A stretch of 64,000 nucleotides of DNA from Acidobacteriota bacterium (GTDB lineage Bacteria > Acidobacteriota > Terriglobia > UBA7540). Numbering within the stretch: the first letter of the stretch is position 1; every line of letters begins with the position of its first letter. Position numbers and translations under genes: made by a program. Where the stretch lies: assembly GCA_021828285.1 (NCBI GenBank), contig JAKASG010000003.1:1-64000 (forward strand), read 5' to 3'. The notes beneath the pieces are model-generated. The model had not been told where the DNA came from. It saw only the letters and a program-made list of their open reading frames with translations, and ran no database searches. Below, piece after piece: positions 16,887-25,309 of this stretch.

Positions 16887-17828
16887 TTAACAGCGAAAGC
16901 CGCGGCCGAAGCCGTATCTTCCAAAATCAAAGCCGATGAAATACGGACCGGCATAGGGTCCGCCCCAACCAAGCCAGCCCCACGGACCGTAGTAAGGCGG
17001 ATAGCCGCAAGCCGGGCAATACGGTCCGGGCGGCACGAATCGCGGGCGGTGATGAAGCGCAGGCGCGGTGTCGCGGGAGCTATAGTCCGATTGCCTCACC
17101 GGACGGAATGCGACCCCGCTCGCCGCGGTTGAGAATGTGACGGGCGACTGCAATTCGAAGGTGAGTTCGCTCTCCGGCGGAATGATCGCCGGACGGCCCC
17201 GCGTGAGCAGCACTCCCGCAAGGCCCGCGCCCGCGCCAATCAGCGCACCAACGCCTGCACCCTCGCCGCCATTCGCTGCGGCGCCGATGATTGCGCCCAA
17301 TCCCGTCGTTGTTCCCACGGCTTCGGCATCCGCTCCATGAGAAGTCCCGCCCGAAGTGCGCCTCAACTGTGTTTGGACACTGATTTGTTGGCCATCCACG
17401 AGAATCAGTTGCGTCAAGCTGACGCCAAGCTGCGAAACTCCCCGGATACGTCCCGCCTTTTTTGCCGCGTCAACGCGGCCGATGACGGTCTGGCCGCGGC
17501 GGGCAACCACCCACCCGTTCACGACGAGCGGCTCGGCAAGTTCGCCGTGAAAAAGCTCGCCCGCTTTATCGCGGTTGCTCGAAAGATAATCCGACGTTCG
17601 CATGAGAATGTAAGTTCCAGCTGGAAGCGTCAATTTGGCTGGCACTTGCGCGTCGGAGGGCCCTTGAACGGGCGGCGCCTCCGTGGCCGTCGCTGGAGAT
17701 GTGGTGTTCTCAGGATTTTGGCCGGCTCGCAGCGGCAACGCAGTCAGTCCAAGCGCGAGCGCAAGCGCCGCAGCGACCGGCGCAGAAGCAGAATGAAACC
17801 GCTGAAACGGAGATTTTGCATTTTCCAT
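16887..17828 (-). CDS. Exported glycine-zipper protein of unknown function
   Basis: A 313-residue exported protein. The start at 17828 was chosen from the frame because it places a signal peptide at residues 1-36 (basic n-region, ALALALGLTALPLRA) and has a GGAGG 12 bases upstream. After a Pro/Thr linker comes a beta-rich segment (~65-160, LPAGTYILMRTSDYLS ... VSLTQLILVDGQQISVQTQL). A glycine-zipper stretch follows (TTTGLGAIIGAAANGGEGAG, then GVGALIGAGAGLAGVLL), typical of membrane-inserting helices. The C-terminus is rich in Gly, Tyr, Trp and Pro and contains YCPACG. The pattern matches a widespread but uncharacterised acidobacterial exported family. Envelope location is inferred. Confidence 0.72.
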   Translation of the reverse strand: MENAKSPFQRFHSASAPVAAALALALGLTALPLRAGQNPENTTSPATATEAPPVQGPSDAQVPAKLTLPAGTYILMRTSDYLSSNRDKAGELFHGELAEPLVVNGWVVARRGQTVIGRVDAAKKAGRIRGVSQLGVSLTQLILVDGQQISVQTQLRRTSGGTSHGADAEAVGTTTGLGAIIGAAANGGEGAGVGALIGAGAGLAGVLLTRGRPAIIPPESELTFELQSPVTFSTAASGVAFRPVRQSDYSSRDTAPALHHRPRFVPPGPYCPACGYPPYYGPWGWLGWGGPYAGPYFIGFDFGRYGFGRGFRC

Positions 17829-18085
17829 TGAAATCCGGTTCCTCCAAAATCTTCCCCTCCGCGCGGACTCGCAACCGATCAAAGTCGAGCCCCCACTTGT
17901 TGTTTGCACGCGGAATGCCGTTCGGCCGCGCGCAGATATCTTCCGAAAGGACAAGGTTTAGCGGCGCCTCCATTGGTGGCAAAGCCGGCCAATCTGCGCT
18001 TTGGCCGCTCAACTTCGGCCAGGCAATGATGATTTTCAGCCACCGTGCAGGCGACGGTCATTCCGATGGGCTACAATGACAAACC

Positions 18086-18832
18086 ATGCGAGGCACGGAA
18101 TTGGCGTGGCGGGTCGTGCTTGTGCGGCCAAGAAATCCGCTGAACATCGGCGCAGCCGCGCGGGCGATGGCGAACTTCGGGATGAAGGACCTGGCGGTCG
18201 TTTCGCCTTATGAGGCGGGATGGCGCGAAGCGCAATCCGCGGTGGGAGCGGAGCCGCTGTTGCATTCGGCGCTTGCGACTGAAGACCTGGCGCAGGGGCT
18301 CGGCGAAGCGACGCTGGTGCTCGGAACCACGACGGGCAGGCGACGCACGCTCGACCGCAGCCTGATTTCAGTGGCCGAACTTGCGGACTGGGTCAAGAGG
18401 CAGAAGGGCCATCGCCGTGCGGCGCTGCTCTTTGGCTCGGAAAAGACGGGCCTCTCGAACGAGCACCTCAGTTTTTGCCATGCGCTCATCCGCATTCCGA
18501 CGCTCGCCGTGCAACCTTCGATGAACCTCGGCCAGGCCGTTGCCGTGTGCTGCTACGAACTGGCTCGTTCGGGACTGATCCGCAACCGGGGGCCCGCGTT
18601 CGCCGCCCACGCTTCGAGCCCGGCGCCGGCGGTTTCGCTCGAACATCTGCTTGCACGGGCCATCCGGCTTCTCGATGAGTCGGGCTACTTCAAACCCAAA
18701 GCCCGCAACGCACAAGTACGCAAACTTCGGCGATTCCTTTTCGATCTACGGCTGACAAATTACGATGCCAGGGTTCTCGGCGGAGTGCTCGCGCAACTGG
18801 CGTGGAAAATCGAGCAGGGCAGCGAACGGTGA
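18086..18832 (+). CDS. trmJ: TrmJ-like tRNA (cytidine/uridine-2'-O)-methyltransferase
   Basis: SPOUT-class methyltransferase (TrmH family group 1) that probably 2'-O-methylates position 32 of tRNA using S-adenosylmethionine. Knot-fold motifs are clear: VRPRNPLNIGAAARAMANFG (13-32, motif 1), ALLFGSEKTGLSNEHL (~118-133, motif 2) and PSMNLGQAVAVCCYE (~150-164, motif 3). The C-terminal helical extension (~170-248) matches the TrmJ layout. The gene stands alone on the plus strand between two minus-strand genes, so it has its own promoter. The precise target nucleotide is inferred from family only. Confidence 0.9.
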   Translation: MRGTELAWRVVLVRPRNPLNIGAAARAMANFGMKDLAVVSPYEAGWREAQSAVGAEPLLHSALATEDLAQGLGEATLVLGTTTGRRRTLDRSLISVAELADWVKRQKGHRRAALLFGSEKTGLSNEHLSFCHALIRIPTLAVQPSMNLGQAVAVCCYELARSGLIRNRGPAFAAHASSPAPAVSLEHLLARAIRLLDESGYFKPKARNAQVRKLRRFLFDLRLTNYDARVLGGVLAQLAWKIEQGSER

Positions 18833-18921
18833 GGGCGCAAAATCAACGCTCTCAAACCGATTGGGAACAACCGGCTCCCTCGAGCGGCGCCGGCGAATGA
18901 TGGTTTCCGGTTGGCGGCTGC

Positions 18922-19959
18922 TTACTGCTTGCCGCTCGCGCATTCGGTTTCAAGCTCGGCGAGGTCGGCGGGGCGGGGTTTGAAGGCGGGGAGGGTTTGG
19001 GGATCGCGCCAATTATCAAAGAGGCCGATTTGCTGAACGCATTGAAGTGTGCAAAGAGGCGCACAGGGCTTCTTGGTGGAGTATTCGTGCCGCAGGTGCT
19101 CGCGCGTATATTGCTCGAGCGGAATGGCCGGGTAGCCGCGCTGCTGCGAGCAATAATGCACCAGGCCGTTCTCGCAGATGTAGAGATACCGGCTTCCGGC
19201 GCGGCAACGCCATTCATGAGGCAATCCCCGGGCGACGTCTTTCTCGAACCAATTGAAGCGCGAGTAAGAGCGTTTGCCCCAGCTCATAATTTCTTCGAAA
19301 ATCGCCTGTTGCCGGTCGTTGAGCGGGCGGAGCTGGCCGTTGTGATCGTGCAGAATGCCGACCGTGGAAGTGAATCCAAGCCCGATCGCCCGCCGCGCCA
19401 CGGCGAGCGCGTCCTCGGGATTGTGCACCGGGCTGCCCAGAACGGAATTAATATTCACCTGGAAAATCGCATGGCGGGCAAGCAACTCGAGCTTTTGATC
19501 GAGCACCTTCAGGCTCTTCACCGAGACGTCATCGGGTTTGACGTTGTCAATGCTGATCTGGAGATGTTCGAGGCCGGCGCGGTTAAGCGATTGGATCCGT
19601 GCCGCGGTCAGCAAATAGCCGTTCGTGATCATGCCGGCGATCATGCCGCGAAGGCGGATGTGGCGGATGATTTCGTCAAGCTCGGGATGGAGCAAAGGCT
19701 CGCCGCCGCTGATCGTGATGATGCTGGTTCCGAGCTCCGCCAGGCGGTCAATGCGGCGAAACATAACGCCGAGCTCGATGGGATTCGAGAAGTTGTCGTA
19801 TTCGTTGCAATATCCGCAGGAAAGATTGCAGCGGCGAATCGGAATGATATGGGCCAGGATGGGATGCCCGGTGGAGGCAAGGCCGCGACCGATCATTTTC
19901 AGTTCGCGCACTCGCGTCCGCGCAAATCGCAATTTGCGCCGAAATGGAATCAAATCCAT
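18922..19959 (-). CDS. Radical SAM protein with C-terminal Cys-rich (SPASM-like) region
   Basis: About 345 residues from the ATG at 19959; a TTG at 20061 would add 34 residues of non-conserved look. The radical SAM CxxxCxxC motif is CNLSCGYC (~45-52), followed by [15 protein letters not shown], the AdoMet GGE motif, and ITNGYLL. The C-terminal part has [20 protein letters not shown] and [11 protein letters not shown], enough Cys for an auxiliary Fe-S cluster as in SPASM/twitch proteins. This is typical of enzymes that modify peptides or small molecules. No precursor peptide is adjacent. Substrate unknown. It ends 90 bases from the convergent trmJ gene. Confidence 0.85.
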   Translation of the reverse strand: MDLIPFRRKLRFARTRVRELKMIGRGLASTGHPILAHIIPIRRCNLSCGYCNEYDNFSNPIELGVMFRRIDRLAELGTSIITISGGEPLLHPELDEIIRHIRLRGMIAGMITNGYLLTAARIQSLNRAGLEHLQISIDNVKPDDVSVKSLKVLDQKLELLARHAIFQVNINSVLGSPVHNPEDALAVARRAIGLGFTSTVGILHDHNGQLRPLNDRQQAIFEEIMSWGKRSYSRFNWFEKDVARGLPHEWRCRAGSRYLYICENGLVHYCSQQRGYPAIPLEQYTREHLRHEYSTKKPCAPLCTLQCVQQIGLFDNWRDPQTLPAFKPRPADLAELETECASGKQ

Positions 19960-20286
19960 AAGTCGAAATCCCGGCGGCAATCGCCCCGTGTGCTGCTCCT
20001 GGTCTCCGGGGGACGCTGTTCCCGCTACCTTCACTTGCGCCCGGCCGGGCACCTCTTTCAAGCTTCCAGACTAATCGAAGTCCGCCGCCATGGCAAAACC
20101 ACACGATTGAAAAGCTAAAAAAGGGCGTCCAGCGGTGATTTTCGACGGCTGAAACGGCCGGCCGGGAGTCCAGTTTTTTCCTGCGAAGCGGCCCTGGCGC
20201 CCTAGCGCTCCGCCGTCGAAATTTCCGGAGCGAGTGCGGCTTTCCCGATCGAGCGGAACGGACCCAGCGCCCAGGGTTCCAAAAAG
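19960..20286. other. Intergenic stretch with a spaced 10-base inverted repeat
   Basis: No gene is seen here apart from a possible N-terminal extension of the radical SAM protein (TTG at 20061). TTTCGACGGC (20140-20149) is repeated in inverse as GCCGTCGAAA (20212-20221), 62 bases apart. Too far apart for a simple terminator; could be a protein site or chance. Confidence 0.3.
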
Positions 20287-20997
20287 CTACTTCATCTTTA
20301 CGCGCTTGGCGCTTTTCGTCAGGTGGAAGATGCTGGGCGAAAGCCAGCGGTTGACCTGCACGTCGGAATATCGGACGACCAGGTAATTGCCCGAAGCCTC
20401 ATAAAATTTCTGCTGCACCGGAAGCCAGGATTCCTCATTGACCCACAGTTCGATCTTGGAAAGTTGGGAGGCGACATCCGGCCGCAACGGTTTCAACTCC
20501 AGCACCGCAGTAGAGCCACCGCCGATTTCCTCTTCGCCGGTGAGGCGCACTGAATAATTGCTCTTGATCTCGATCTCATCGGTCCCAAATCCGAGCAGCA
20601 GGAACTGCTGAAGCAAGTCCGCGTGCCGGCTGAGATCATACTGCTGAACCTGATCAATTCGGGGATTATAAATCTCCGCTTTCTTGCTGGTGACGAGAAT
20701 CTGTTCGGGGGCAGGCTTGAGAAAATGGATGAGGATCTTCGCGTGCCGGCCCTTGTGCAGATAAAAATTCCCTGACTTCGTTTCGCTGTCGTTCACGATG
20801 ACGGTTACGTTGGTGTACTCAATGCTCGCTGAAACCGTCTTCAGGCGCCTGGCGCTCGCGTTCATGCGGGACAGGATCTCCGCCAATTCCGGCTTCTGAT
20901 GGTGGGGAAGGAAGTAGGCGGCGCTCGCGGCGACCGCGGCTGAAAGCCACGCGGCCAGCGCCCATCCCGCCAAAGCCTCTATCCTTCGATGCGTCAT
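20287..20997 (-). CDS. LolA-like outer-membrane lipoprotein carrier-type protein
   Basis: A 236-residue exported protein: N-terminal membrane/signal segment (~8-28), then a LolA/LolB-like half-barrel fold. This is recognisable from SARRLKTVSASIEYTNV, GNFYLHKGRHAKILIHFLKP, the ILVTSKKAEIYNPRIDQVQQYDL strand region and FLLLGFGTDEIE. LolA-type proteins carry lipoproteins or lipids across the periplasm. It is the last gene of a minus-strand operon whose upstream members are a LolB-size lipoprotein, an FtsX-type permease, an ATPase and a small membrane protein. That context supports an envelope lipid/lipoprotein transport role. It may hold another hydrophobic ligand instead. Confidence 0.82.
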   Translation of the reverse strand: MTHRRIEALAGWALAAWLSAAVAASAAYFLPHHQKPELAEILSRMNASARRLKTVSASIEYTNVTVIVNDSETKSGNFYLHKGRHAKILIHFLKPAPEQILVTSKKAEIYNPRIDQVQQYDLSRHADLLQQFLLLGFGTDEIEIKSNYSVRLTGEEEIGGGSTAVLELKPLRPDVASQLSKIELWVNEESWLPVQQKFYEASGNYLVVRYSDVQVNRWLSPSIFHLTKSAKRVKMK

Positions 20998-21039
20998 AGT
21001 TCCTTCCAGTTAGACTCACGCGGGGCGTGTTCTGCTGCC

Positions 21040-21492
21040 TCAGGGCCGCGAAACGATCACGGTATAGCCCAGCACCACGCCGCTCTTATCGCGAAGCGGA
21101 GCGACGGATCGGAGGGTGAACTGCCCTGGCACACGGCGTGCGAGAATTTGGCGCATCAACTGGTCCATCGGTACCGCGCCCGAGGGTTTCACCAGACGAG
21201 CGTCCACAAGATAAACCCAGTCCGCCTGGCGGTGGCTGACCTGAACGATGCCCGGAACGTGCCGCACGTCGCTCAGCTCGAGCCGGGGGCCGTCGTGGAA
21301 CCATAGGCGGGGCGTCAGGAAGATGTAGGCCAGAATGACCAACACCATGATATCGTACTGCCAGCTTCCCCGCTCGTAAGACCAAAGAACGGCCCGTTCG
21401 AGCGCGCGCTTGATTTTCCGGCCGAGACCATGCGACCGATCACGCTCTTCCCCCATGAGATCCGGCTGCTTGGATTCCATCGTCCCGTTCAT
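21040..21492 (-). CDS. Single-TM protein in the Lol-like operon, unknown function
   Basis: A 150-residue protein with a basic cytoplasmic N-terminus (about 1-45, LGRKIKRALERAVLWSYERG) and one transmembrane helix (~47-62, DIMVLVILAYIFLTPR). The ~85-residue periplasmic domain is beta-rich, with the motif VYLVDARLVKP and VAPLRDKSGVVLGYTVIV. No named family is recognised. It lies between the LolD-like ATPase (42 bases upstream) and the LolA-like gene (42 bases downstream) on the same strand, so it is very likely part of that system. Its place there suggests a linker or regulator of the transporter; inference only. Confidence 0.75.
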   Translation of the reverse strand: MNGTMESKQPDLMGEERDRSHGLGRKIKRALERAVLWSYERGSWQYDIMVLVILAYIFLTPRLWFHDGPRLELSDVRHVPGIVQVSHRQADWVYLVDARLVKPSGAVPMDQLMRQILARRVPGQFTLRSVAPLRDKSGVVLGYTVIVSRP

Positions 21493-21534
21493 GAAGGTGG
21501 CCGAACGGCGGCCAAAGCCGCGTGAAGCCGGGAA

Positions 21535-22206
21535 TCAATTCGAAACGATTCTGCCGTCCCTCATTCGCACGATTCGGTCGGCAAACGCCGCGGCCTCGGG
21601 ATTGTGGGTGATCATCACGACCGACTGGCGCAATTCCTCATTGAGCTGCCGCAGCATGGAAAGAACAACCTGGGAATTTTCCGAATCCAGGTTCCCCGTC
21701 GGTTCATCCGCGAGCAGGAGCTTCGGCTCACAAATGACGGCGCGCGCGATGGCGACGCGTTGCTGTTCGCCGCCCGACAGCGCAAAGGGTCTCGAATTGA
21801 GTTTCCCTTCGATCCCGAGCAACTTTGTGACGCGCTCGAAACGGTGCGGGTTGAAGCCATTGCCGGCAATTTCCTGTGCGAGGGCAATGTTCTGCCGGGC
21901 CGAGAGCGTGGGCAGCAAATTGTACCTCTGGAAGACGAACCCGATCTTATCCCGGCGGAAGCGAGTCATTTCCGCATCTTTCATGCAGCAGAAGTCGTTG
22001 CCATCCACCAGGACACGCCCGGCCGTGGGACGGGTCAGGCCTCCGAGGATGTGCAGCAAAGTGGATTTGCCGCAGCCGGAGGGTCCGACAACGGCCACAA
22101 ACTCGCCTTGGTCAATCGTCAGCGTCACGCCGCGCAGGGCCGGGACCTTGACCTTCCCGACGCGGTAGACTTTTTCGAGGCTATCGGTGAGGATGATGGG
22201 TTCCAT
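21535..22206 (-). CDS. ABC transporter ATP-binding protein (LolD/MacB type)
   Basis: ATPase driving the adjacent permease. From the ATG at 22206 (223 residues) it has the expected start [17 protein letters not shown]. The frame also opens at 22260, adding 18 residues that do not look conserved; neither start has a strong ribosome site. Walker [11 protein letters not shown]-loop [16 protein letters not shown], signature [15 protein letters not shown], Walker [13 protein letters not shown] and H-loop ITHNP are all present. The [10 protein letters not shown] form and FtsX-type partner place it in the LolD/MacB/FtsE group that works on envelope substrates rather than importing solutes. Confidence 0.93.
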   Translation of the reverse strand: MEPIILTDSLEKVYRVGKVKVPALRGVTLTIDQGEFVAVVGPSGCGKSTLLHILGGLTRPTAGRVLVDGNDFCCMKDAEMTRFRRDKIGFVFQRYNLLPTLSARQNIALAQEIAGNGFNPHRFERVTKLLGIEGKLNSRPFALSGGEQQRVAIARAVICEPKLLLADEPTGNLDSENSQVVLSMLRQLNEELRQSVVMITHNPEAAAFADRIVRMRDGRIVSN

Positions 22207-22290
22207 GGCCAACTCGGAGGCAGCTTCAGTCGGCGCAATTTGCAAGGCGGTAATTCGCATATTGGGCCGGGTCGAAAGCCGGCTTCCTCC

Positions 22291-23391
22291 TCATTCGTAG
22301 GCGAGCGCCTCGATCGGATCGAGTCGCGCGGCGCGCAAGGCGGGATAAAGCGCTCCCAGCAGCGCGCCCGCAAGGGCGAGAACACCAGCGATCAGCGCCC
22401 ACTGCACGGTCAGCTCGACCGTCAGCGTCGGAAACACCGTCACCATCACTTTTCGTCCCAGCCACGCAATGAGGTACCCCGTGACCACACCCAAAGCGCT
22501 CAGCAACCACGCTTCCTTCAAAACAACCTCCATGATATACCCTTTTGACGCTCCGAGCGACTTCAAGATGCCGACTTCGCGCGTGCGCTCGGTGACGGTG
22601 GTGTACATGGAAAGGAAAATGATCAGAAAGCCGATGATGACCGCCACGGCAATCAGGACTGCGTTAAAGTCGGTCATGGCCGGAATGTCATTCGAAGTCA
22701 TCATGGACATATATTCCTGCACGGACCGAACCGTATACTTGGGGAGCAGCGTCTCCGCCGATTGGATGACCGCCTGCGTGTAGCCTGGATCCGTGCATTT
22801 GATGAAAAACGCCGATGCGCGGTCCTCCTGCTCGGCCAGGTTATCCGCCGTCGTCAGGGGAATAAAGAGGCGGCCTCCTTTGCCGTGCATAACGATTCCT
22901 GAGACCTTGAAAACGTGGTTCAGCAGATTGACCGGGTCGCCCACCTTGATTTTCTCCGCCCGCGCATACCAATCGTCCACCAGAACGTCGTACGGACCTT
23001 GAAACGGCCCTCCTTCGCGATAGACGAACCCTCCAGTGACCTGGTTCCAGGTCTTCATATCAATGCCCCAGATCAGGCTGAGCCCGTGCGCGGACTCGAA
23101 TTGGAAAAGGACCGGAGTCACGGCGCGCACATGGGGCAATTGCTGAAGCCTGTTCGCAATCGCAACGGGCATCGGCGCGCTGGTCAGGCCGAGGAAATAG
23201 GAGGAATTCGGCGGCTGGACCATGATATCGGCGCCCACCCCCTCAACGCGCGTCGCCGAGTCATGAAGCATGCCGTGGGTCAGGCCAACGACCAGCATGA
23301 CCATGCCGACTTCGATCCCGACGGCAAGAACGCACACGACGGTCCGGATGGGCCGATGCCAGATGTTCTGAAGGATCATTCTGTGAACCAA
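22291..23391 (-). CDS. ABC transporter permease, FtsX/LolC/MacB type
   Basis: A 366-residue membrane protein with the 4-TM MacB layout: TM1 about 18-38, a ~200-residue periplasmic domain (MacB-PCD-like, with GADIMVQPP), then three TM helices in the last ~130 residues. The FtsX-domain signature TERTREVGILKSLGASKGYIM sits between TM2 and TM3, and the end is ALYPALRAARLDPIEALAYE, standard for this class. Such permeases do not translocate through the membrane but couple ATP hydrolysis to work in the periplasm, for example extracting lipoproteins. It lies 4 bases after the lipoprotein gene and upstream of the ATPase. Confidence 0.93.
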   Translation of the reverse strand: MVHRMILQNIWHRPIRTVVCVLAVGIEVGMVMLVVGLTHGMLHDSATRVEGVGADIMVQPPNSSYFLGLTSAPMPVAIANRLQQLPHVRAVTPVLFQFESAHGLSLIWGIDMKTWNQVTGGFVYREGGPFQGPYDVLVDDWYARAEKIKVGDPVNLLNHVFKVSGIVMHGKGGRLFIPLTTADNLAEQEDRASAFFIKCTDPGYTQAVIQSAETLLPKYTVRSVQEYMSMMTSNDIPAMTDFNAVLIAVAVIIGFLIIFLSMYTTVTERTREVGILKSLGASKGYIMEVVLKEAWLLSALGVVTGYLIAWLGRKVMVTVFPTLTVELTVQWALIAGVLALAGALLGALYPALRAARLDPIEALAYE

Positions 23392-23395
23392 AGTC

Positions 23396-24238
23396 TTAAC
23401 CCGCGGTTTCTTTCTGCCCGAGCTCGATCACCTTGTAACCCTCGGGCTTTTTGACCACAAATTTATCTGACGTAATTGGCGTATTGAAGGTAACCCTTTC
23501 AAAGCGGATTTCCAGGGAATAATCTTCCTGCGGCCTCAAGATCGTGATGCGGCTTGGGTAATGGGCGCCTTGAAACGTCTGATACCTGTCGTACGCAACA
23601 TCTTCGAGGAGGCGGCCGCCGGACTTAAAAATCTCGACGCGGCGGATTTGGAGCGTCGCAACGTCGAACCAGATCTTGCGCAATAGCAACAAGGAGCCGC
23701 TGCCGGAGCCGCGGAGGACTCCGAGCACTTCGTAGCTTTGTCCGTCGCGTTCCGCCTGCTCGATGAAATAGCGGTCGCCCGAGGCAGCCATCGGAGGGAC
23801 GACGAGAGCTTCGATGATGTGTTGCGGGCGGATGTTTTCAAGCGAGTTTTTGGCGGAGCCGCGATAATGGTTGGCGCCTTCGAACACTTCGTGCTTCGTC
23901 GGCAACAGCAGCGTGAAATGCTCTCCATTCGAAGCCATATCGAAGATATCCGTTCCCACCACAGGCGCCTGGCCAATCATCCGAATCCACGCGGGCTTTT
24001 TGAAAAGGATGTATCCGCGAATGGCGTGGCGTCGCTTGAGCGCGCGTGAAGCCCCCGAACCGCCGCTCGCCGTCAAACGCACGGTCGCCGTCAGTGTTTC
24101 GATCTGCTTGCCCCAGGCATTAACCGCCTTGATCAAGTCCGAAGCCGGAACGACTCGTTCTGCAACTGGCGCAGCGGGCACGGGAGGATAGACGCGCCTG
24201 CGCGCCGCACAACCGGCAAGCAGAGCGGCTGCAACCAT
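23396..24238 (-). CDS. Lipoprotein of the LolB/DUF4292 type
   Basis: A lipoprotein with a clear lipobox, ALLAGC, followed by ~270 residues with the LolB-like beta fold seen in DUF4292-type proteins (TLTATVRLTASGG, IRGYILFKKPAWIRMIGQAP, GTDIFDMASNGEHFTLLLP). The start is uncertain. The frame reaches a TTG at 24301, but a strong promoter at 24307-24335 would start transcription right there. The first ATG in frame (24238) leaves an unusually short signal peptide; an ATT near 24277, after AAGGA, would give a perfect one. It is the first gene of the Lol-like operon and is likely the outer-membrane acceptor. Confidence 0.82.
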   Translation of the reverse strand: MVAAALLAGCAARRRVYPPVPAAPVAERVVPASDLIKAVNAWGKQIETLTATVRLTASGGSGASRALKRRHAIRGYILFKKPAWIRMIGQAPVVGTDIFDMASNGEHFTLLLPTKHEVFEGANHYRGSAKNSLENIRPQHIIEALVVPPMAASGDRYFIEQAERDGQSYEVLGVLRGSGSGSLLLLRKIWFDVATLQIRRVEIFKSGGRLLEDVAYDRYQTFQGAHYPSRITILRPQEDYSLEIRFERVTFNTPITSDKFVVKKPEGYKVIELGQKETAG

Positions 24239-24306
24239 CGCCAGGAATCCGGTCTTTGATACGCGAAGGAGGAAAATGAAATCCTTATCCAGCCTGCACA
24301 ACCGCT

Positions 24307-24335
24307 AGTTTAACAAGCGCCCCGAAGGGTGTCAA
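24307..24335 (-). promoter_or_regulatory. Strong sigma-70 promoter for the Lol-like operon
   Basis: Read on the minus strand: -35 TTGACA (24335-24330, perfect), 17-base spacer, -10 TAAACT (24312-24307). Transcription would start near 24300. Confidence 0.6.
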
Positions 24336-24357
24336 ACTACGGCTGAAACTACGGCTG
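24334..24357 (-). repeat. Perfect tandem 12-base direct repeat at the Lol-operon promoter
   Basis: AAACTACGGCTG occurs twice head to tail (24334-24345, 24346-24357) and overlaps the outer edge of the -35 element of the promoter at 24307-24335. The placement is that of an activator- or repressor-binding site; a neutral duplication is the alternative. Confidence 0.5.
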
Positions 24358-24450
24358 AAAATTCAAGCACGGCGCGGGACATGGGCCTTCTTGCCAGGGA
24401 ATTGCACCGGTCTTTCTTGAGGCGATTATGCGGCGCACCGTGCGGAGGTG

Positions 24451-24687
24451 TCAGCGGCCGGCGCTGCGGCGGCGCTTGGGCCGGTGATTGAGGTCGAGCT
24501 CGATCATCTTGCGGCTGAGCGTGTTGCGATGGATGCCGAGGATTTTGGCGGATTTCGATTGATTGCCTTTATGAGCTTCGAGGACACGGCGAATGAAACG
24601 TTTCTCGAATTCGCGCGTCGCTTCTTCAAATCGGATCCCGCGGTCTATCATCTGCCCAATCAGGGATTCAAGCTGGTCTCTCATCAC
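24451..24687 (-). CDS. Fis-type helix-turn-helix protein
   Basis: A 78-residue protein ending in a Fis-type helix-turn-helix (~28-66: FEKRFIRRVLEAHKGNQSKS then AKILGIHRNTLSRKM), the same module found at the C-terminus of NtrC-type activators. The length is close to E. coli Fis (98 residues), but the N-terminal dimerisation part is shorter. It could be a nucleoid-associated regulator or a free-standing remnant of an activator; genome-wide DNA binding is not proven. It lies 19 bases downstream of cvpA on the same strand, so it is probably transcribed with purC and cvpA. Confidence 0.85.
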   Translation of the reverse strand: MMRDQLESLIGQMIDRGIRFEEATREFEKRFIRRVLEAHKGNQSKSAKILGIHRNTLSRKMIELDLNHRPKRRRSAGR

Positions 24688-24706
24688 AGTCCTCGTGTCG
24701 AAGCTC

Positions 24707-25273
24707 TTATCGCGCAGGGCGCTTTTTCTCTTGGGCCTTTTTGGCGCTCTCGATGAGCGCGGATTGGAAGCTCTCGAAGCCGGTATGGAACCGCGCCTTC
24801 AAATCGGCGGGCATGGCGAGCACCATCACTCGCGCTCCCGTCAGCACATAAGGCGCAAGCTCCGATTGCTCGACTTCCGCGGGTTTGATCGAAAAGGCGA
24901 CCAGCACCATCAGGAGTATCGAGCCAATCACCACTCCGCGCACCAGCCCGAACAGCCCGCCCAAAAAGCGGTCCGCGCCGGTCAGGTTCGCTTCCTTCAC
25001 CAGGCGCCGCGCAATCGCGGAGGCAATCGCGCCCACCGCGAGCGTCGCAAGAAACAACGCCAGGAAAGCAAACCCTTTTGCGATGGCATCGGACCGGGTC
25101 AGGTCTTCGAACCAGGGCGCCAGCCGGCCATAGCCGAGCGCAGCGACGCCGATCGCCGCGACCAGGCTTCCGAGCGCGATCATCTCACGGACGAAGCCTT
25201 CGAACGCCGCGGAGAGCGCGGAAAGCAAGACAATGGCGGCCAGGATCCAGTCAAGCCCGTTCCACGTTCCCAT
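24707..25273 (-). CDS. cvpA: CvpA family membrane protein
   Basis: Inner-membrane protein of the colicin V production family. It has 188 residues, four predicted helices in the first ~130 (about 7-25, 31-50, 66-90, 103-125) and a helical C-terminal tail. The family signature is visible in LDWILAAIVLLSALSAAFEGFVREM-like order (given here in parts: GLDWILAAIVL, GFVREMIALG) and in GGLFGLVRGVVIGSILL. CvpA proteins are linked to envelope stress tolerance and in E. coli are co-transcribed with purF. Here the upstream neighbour is purC, which keeps the purine link. Biochemical activity is unknown. Confidence 0.85.
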   Translation of the reverse strand: MGTWNGLDWILAAIVLLSALSAAFEGFVREMIALGSLVAAIGVAALGYGRLAPWFEDLTRSDAIAKGFAFLALFLATLAVGAIASAIARRLVKEANLTGADRFLGGLFGLVRGVVIGSILLMVLVAFSIKPAEVEQSELAPYVLTGARVMVLAMPADLKARFHTGFESFQSALIESAKKAQEKKRPAR

Positions 25274-25309
25274 CGTTTCCTTCGGTAGCGTCGGTCGAAC
25301 GGATCGAAC

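Noticed and set aside
20140-20221. Inverted repeat as a transcription terminator
   Set aside because: The arms are 62 bases apart and there is no T run after the second arm.
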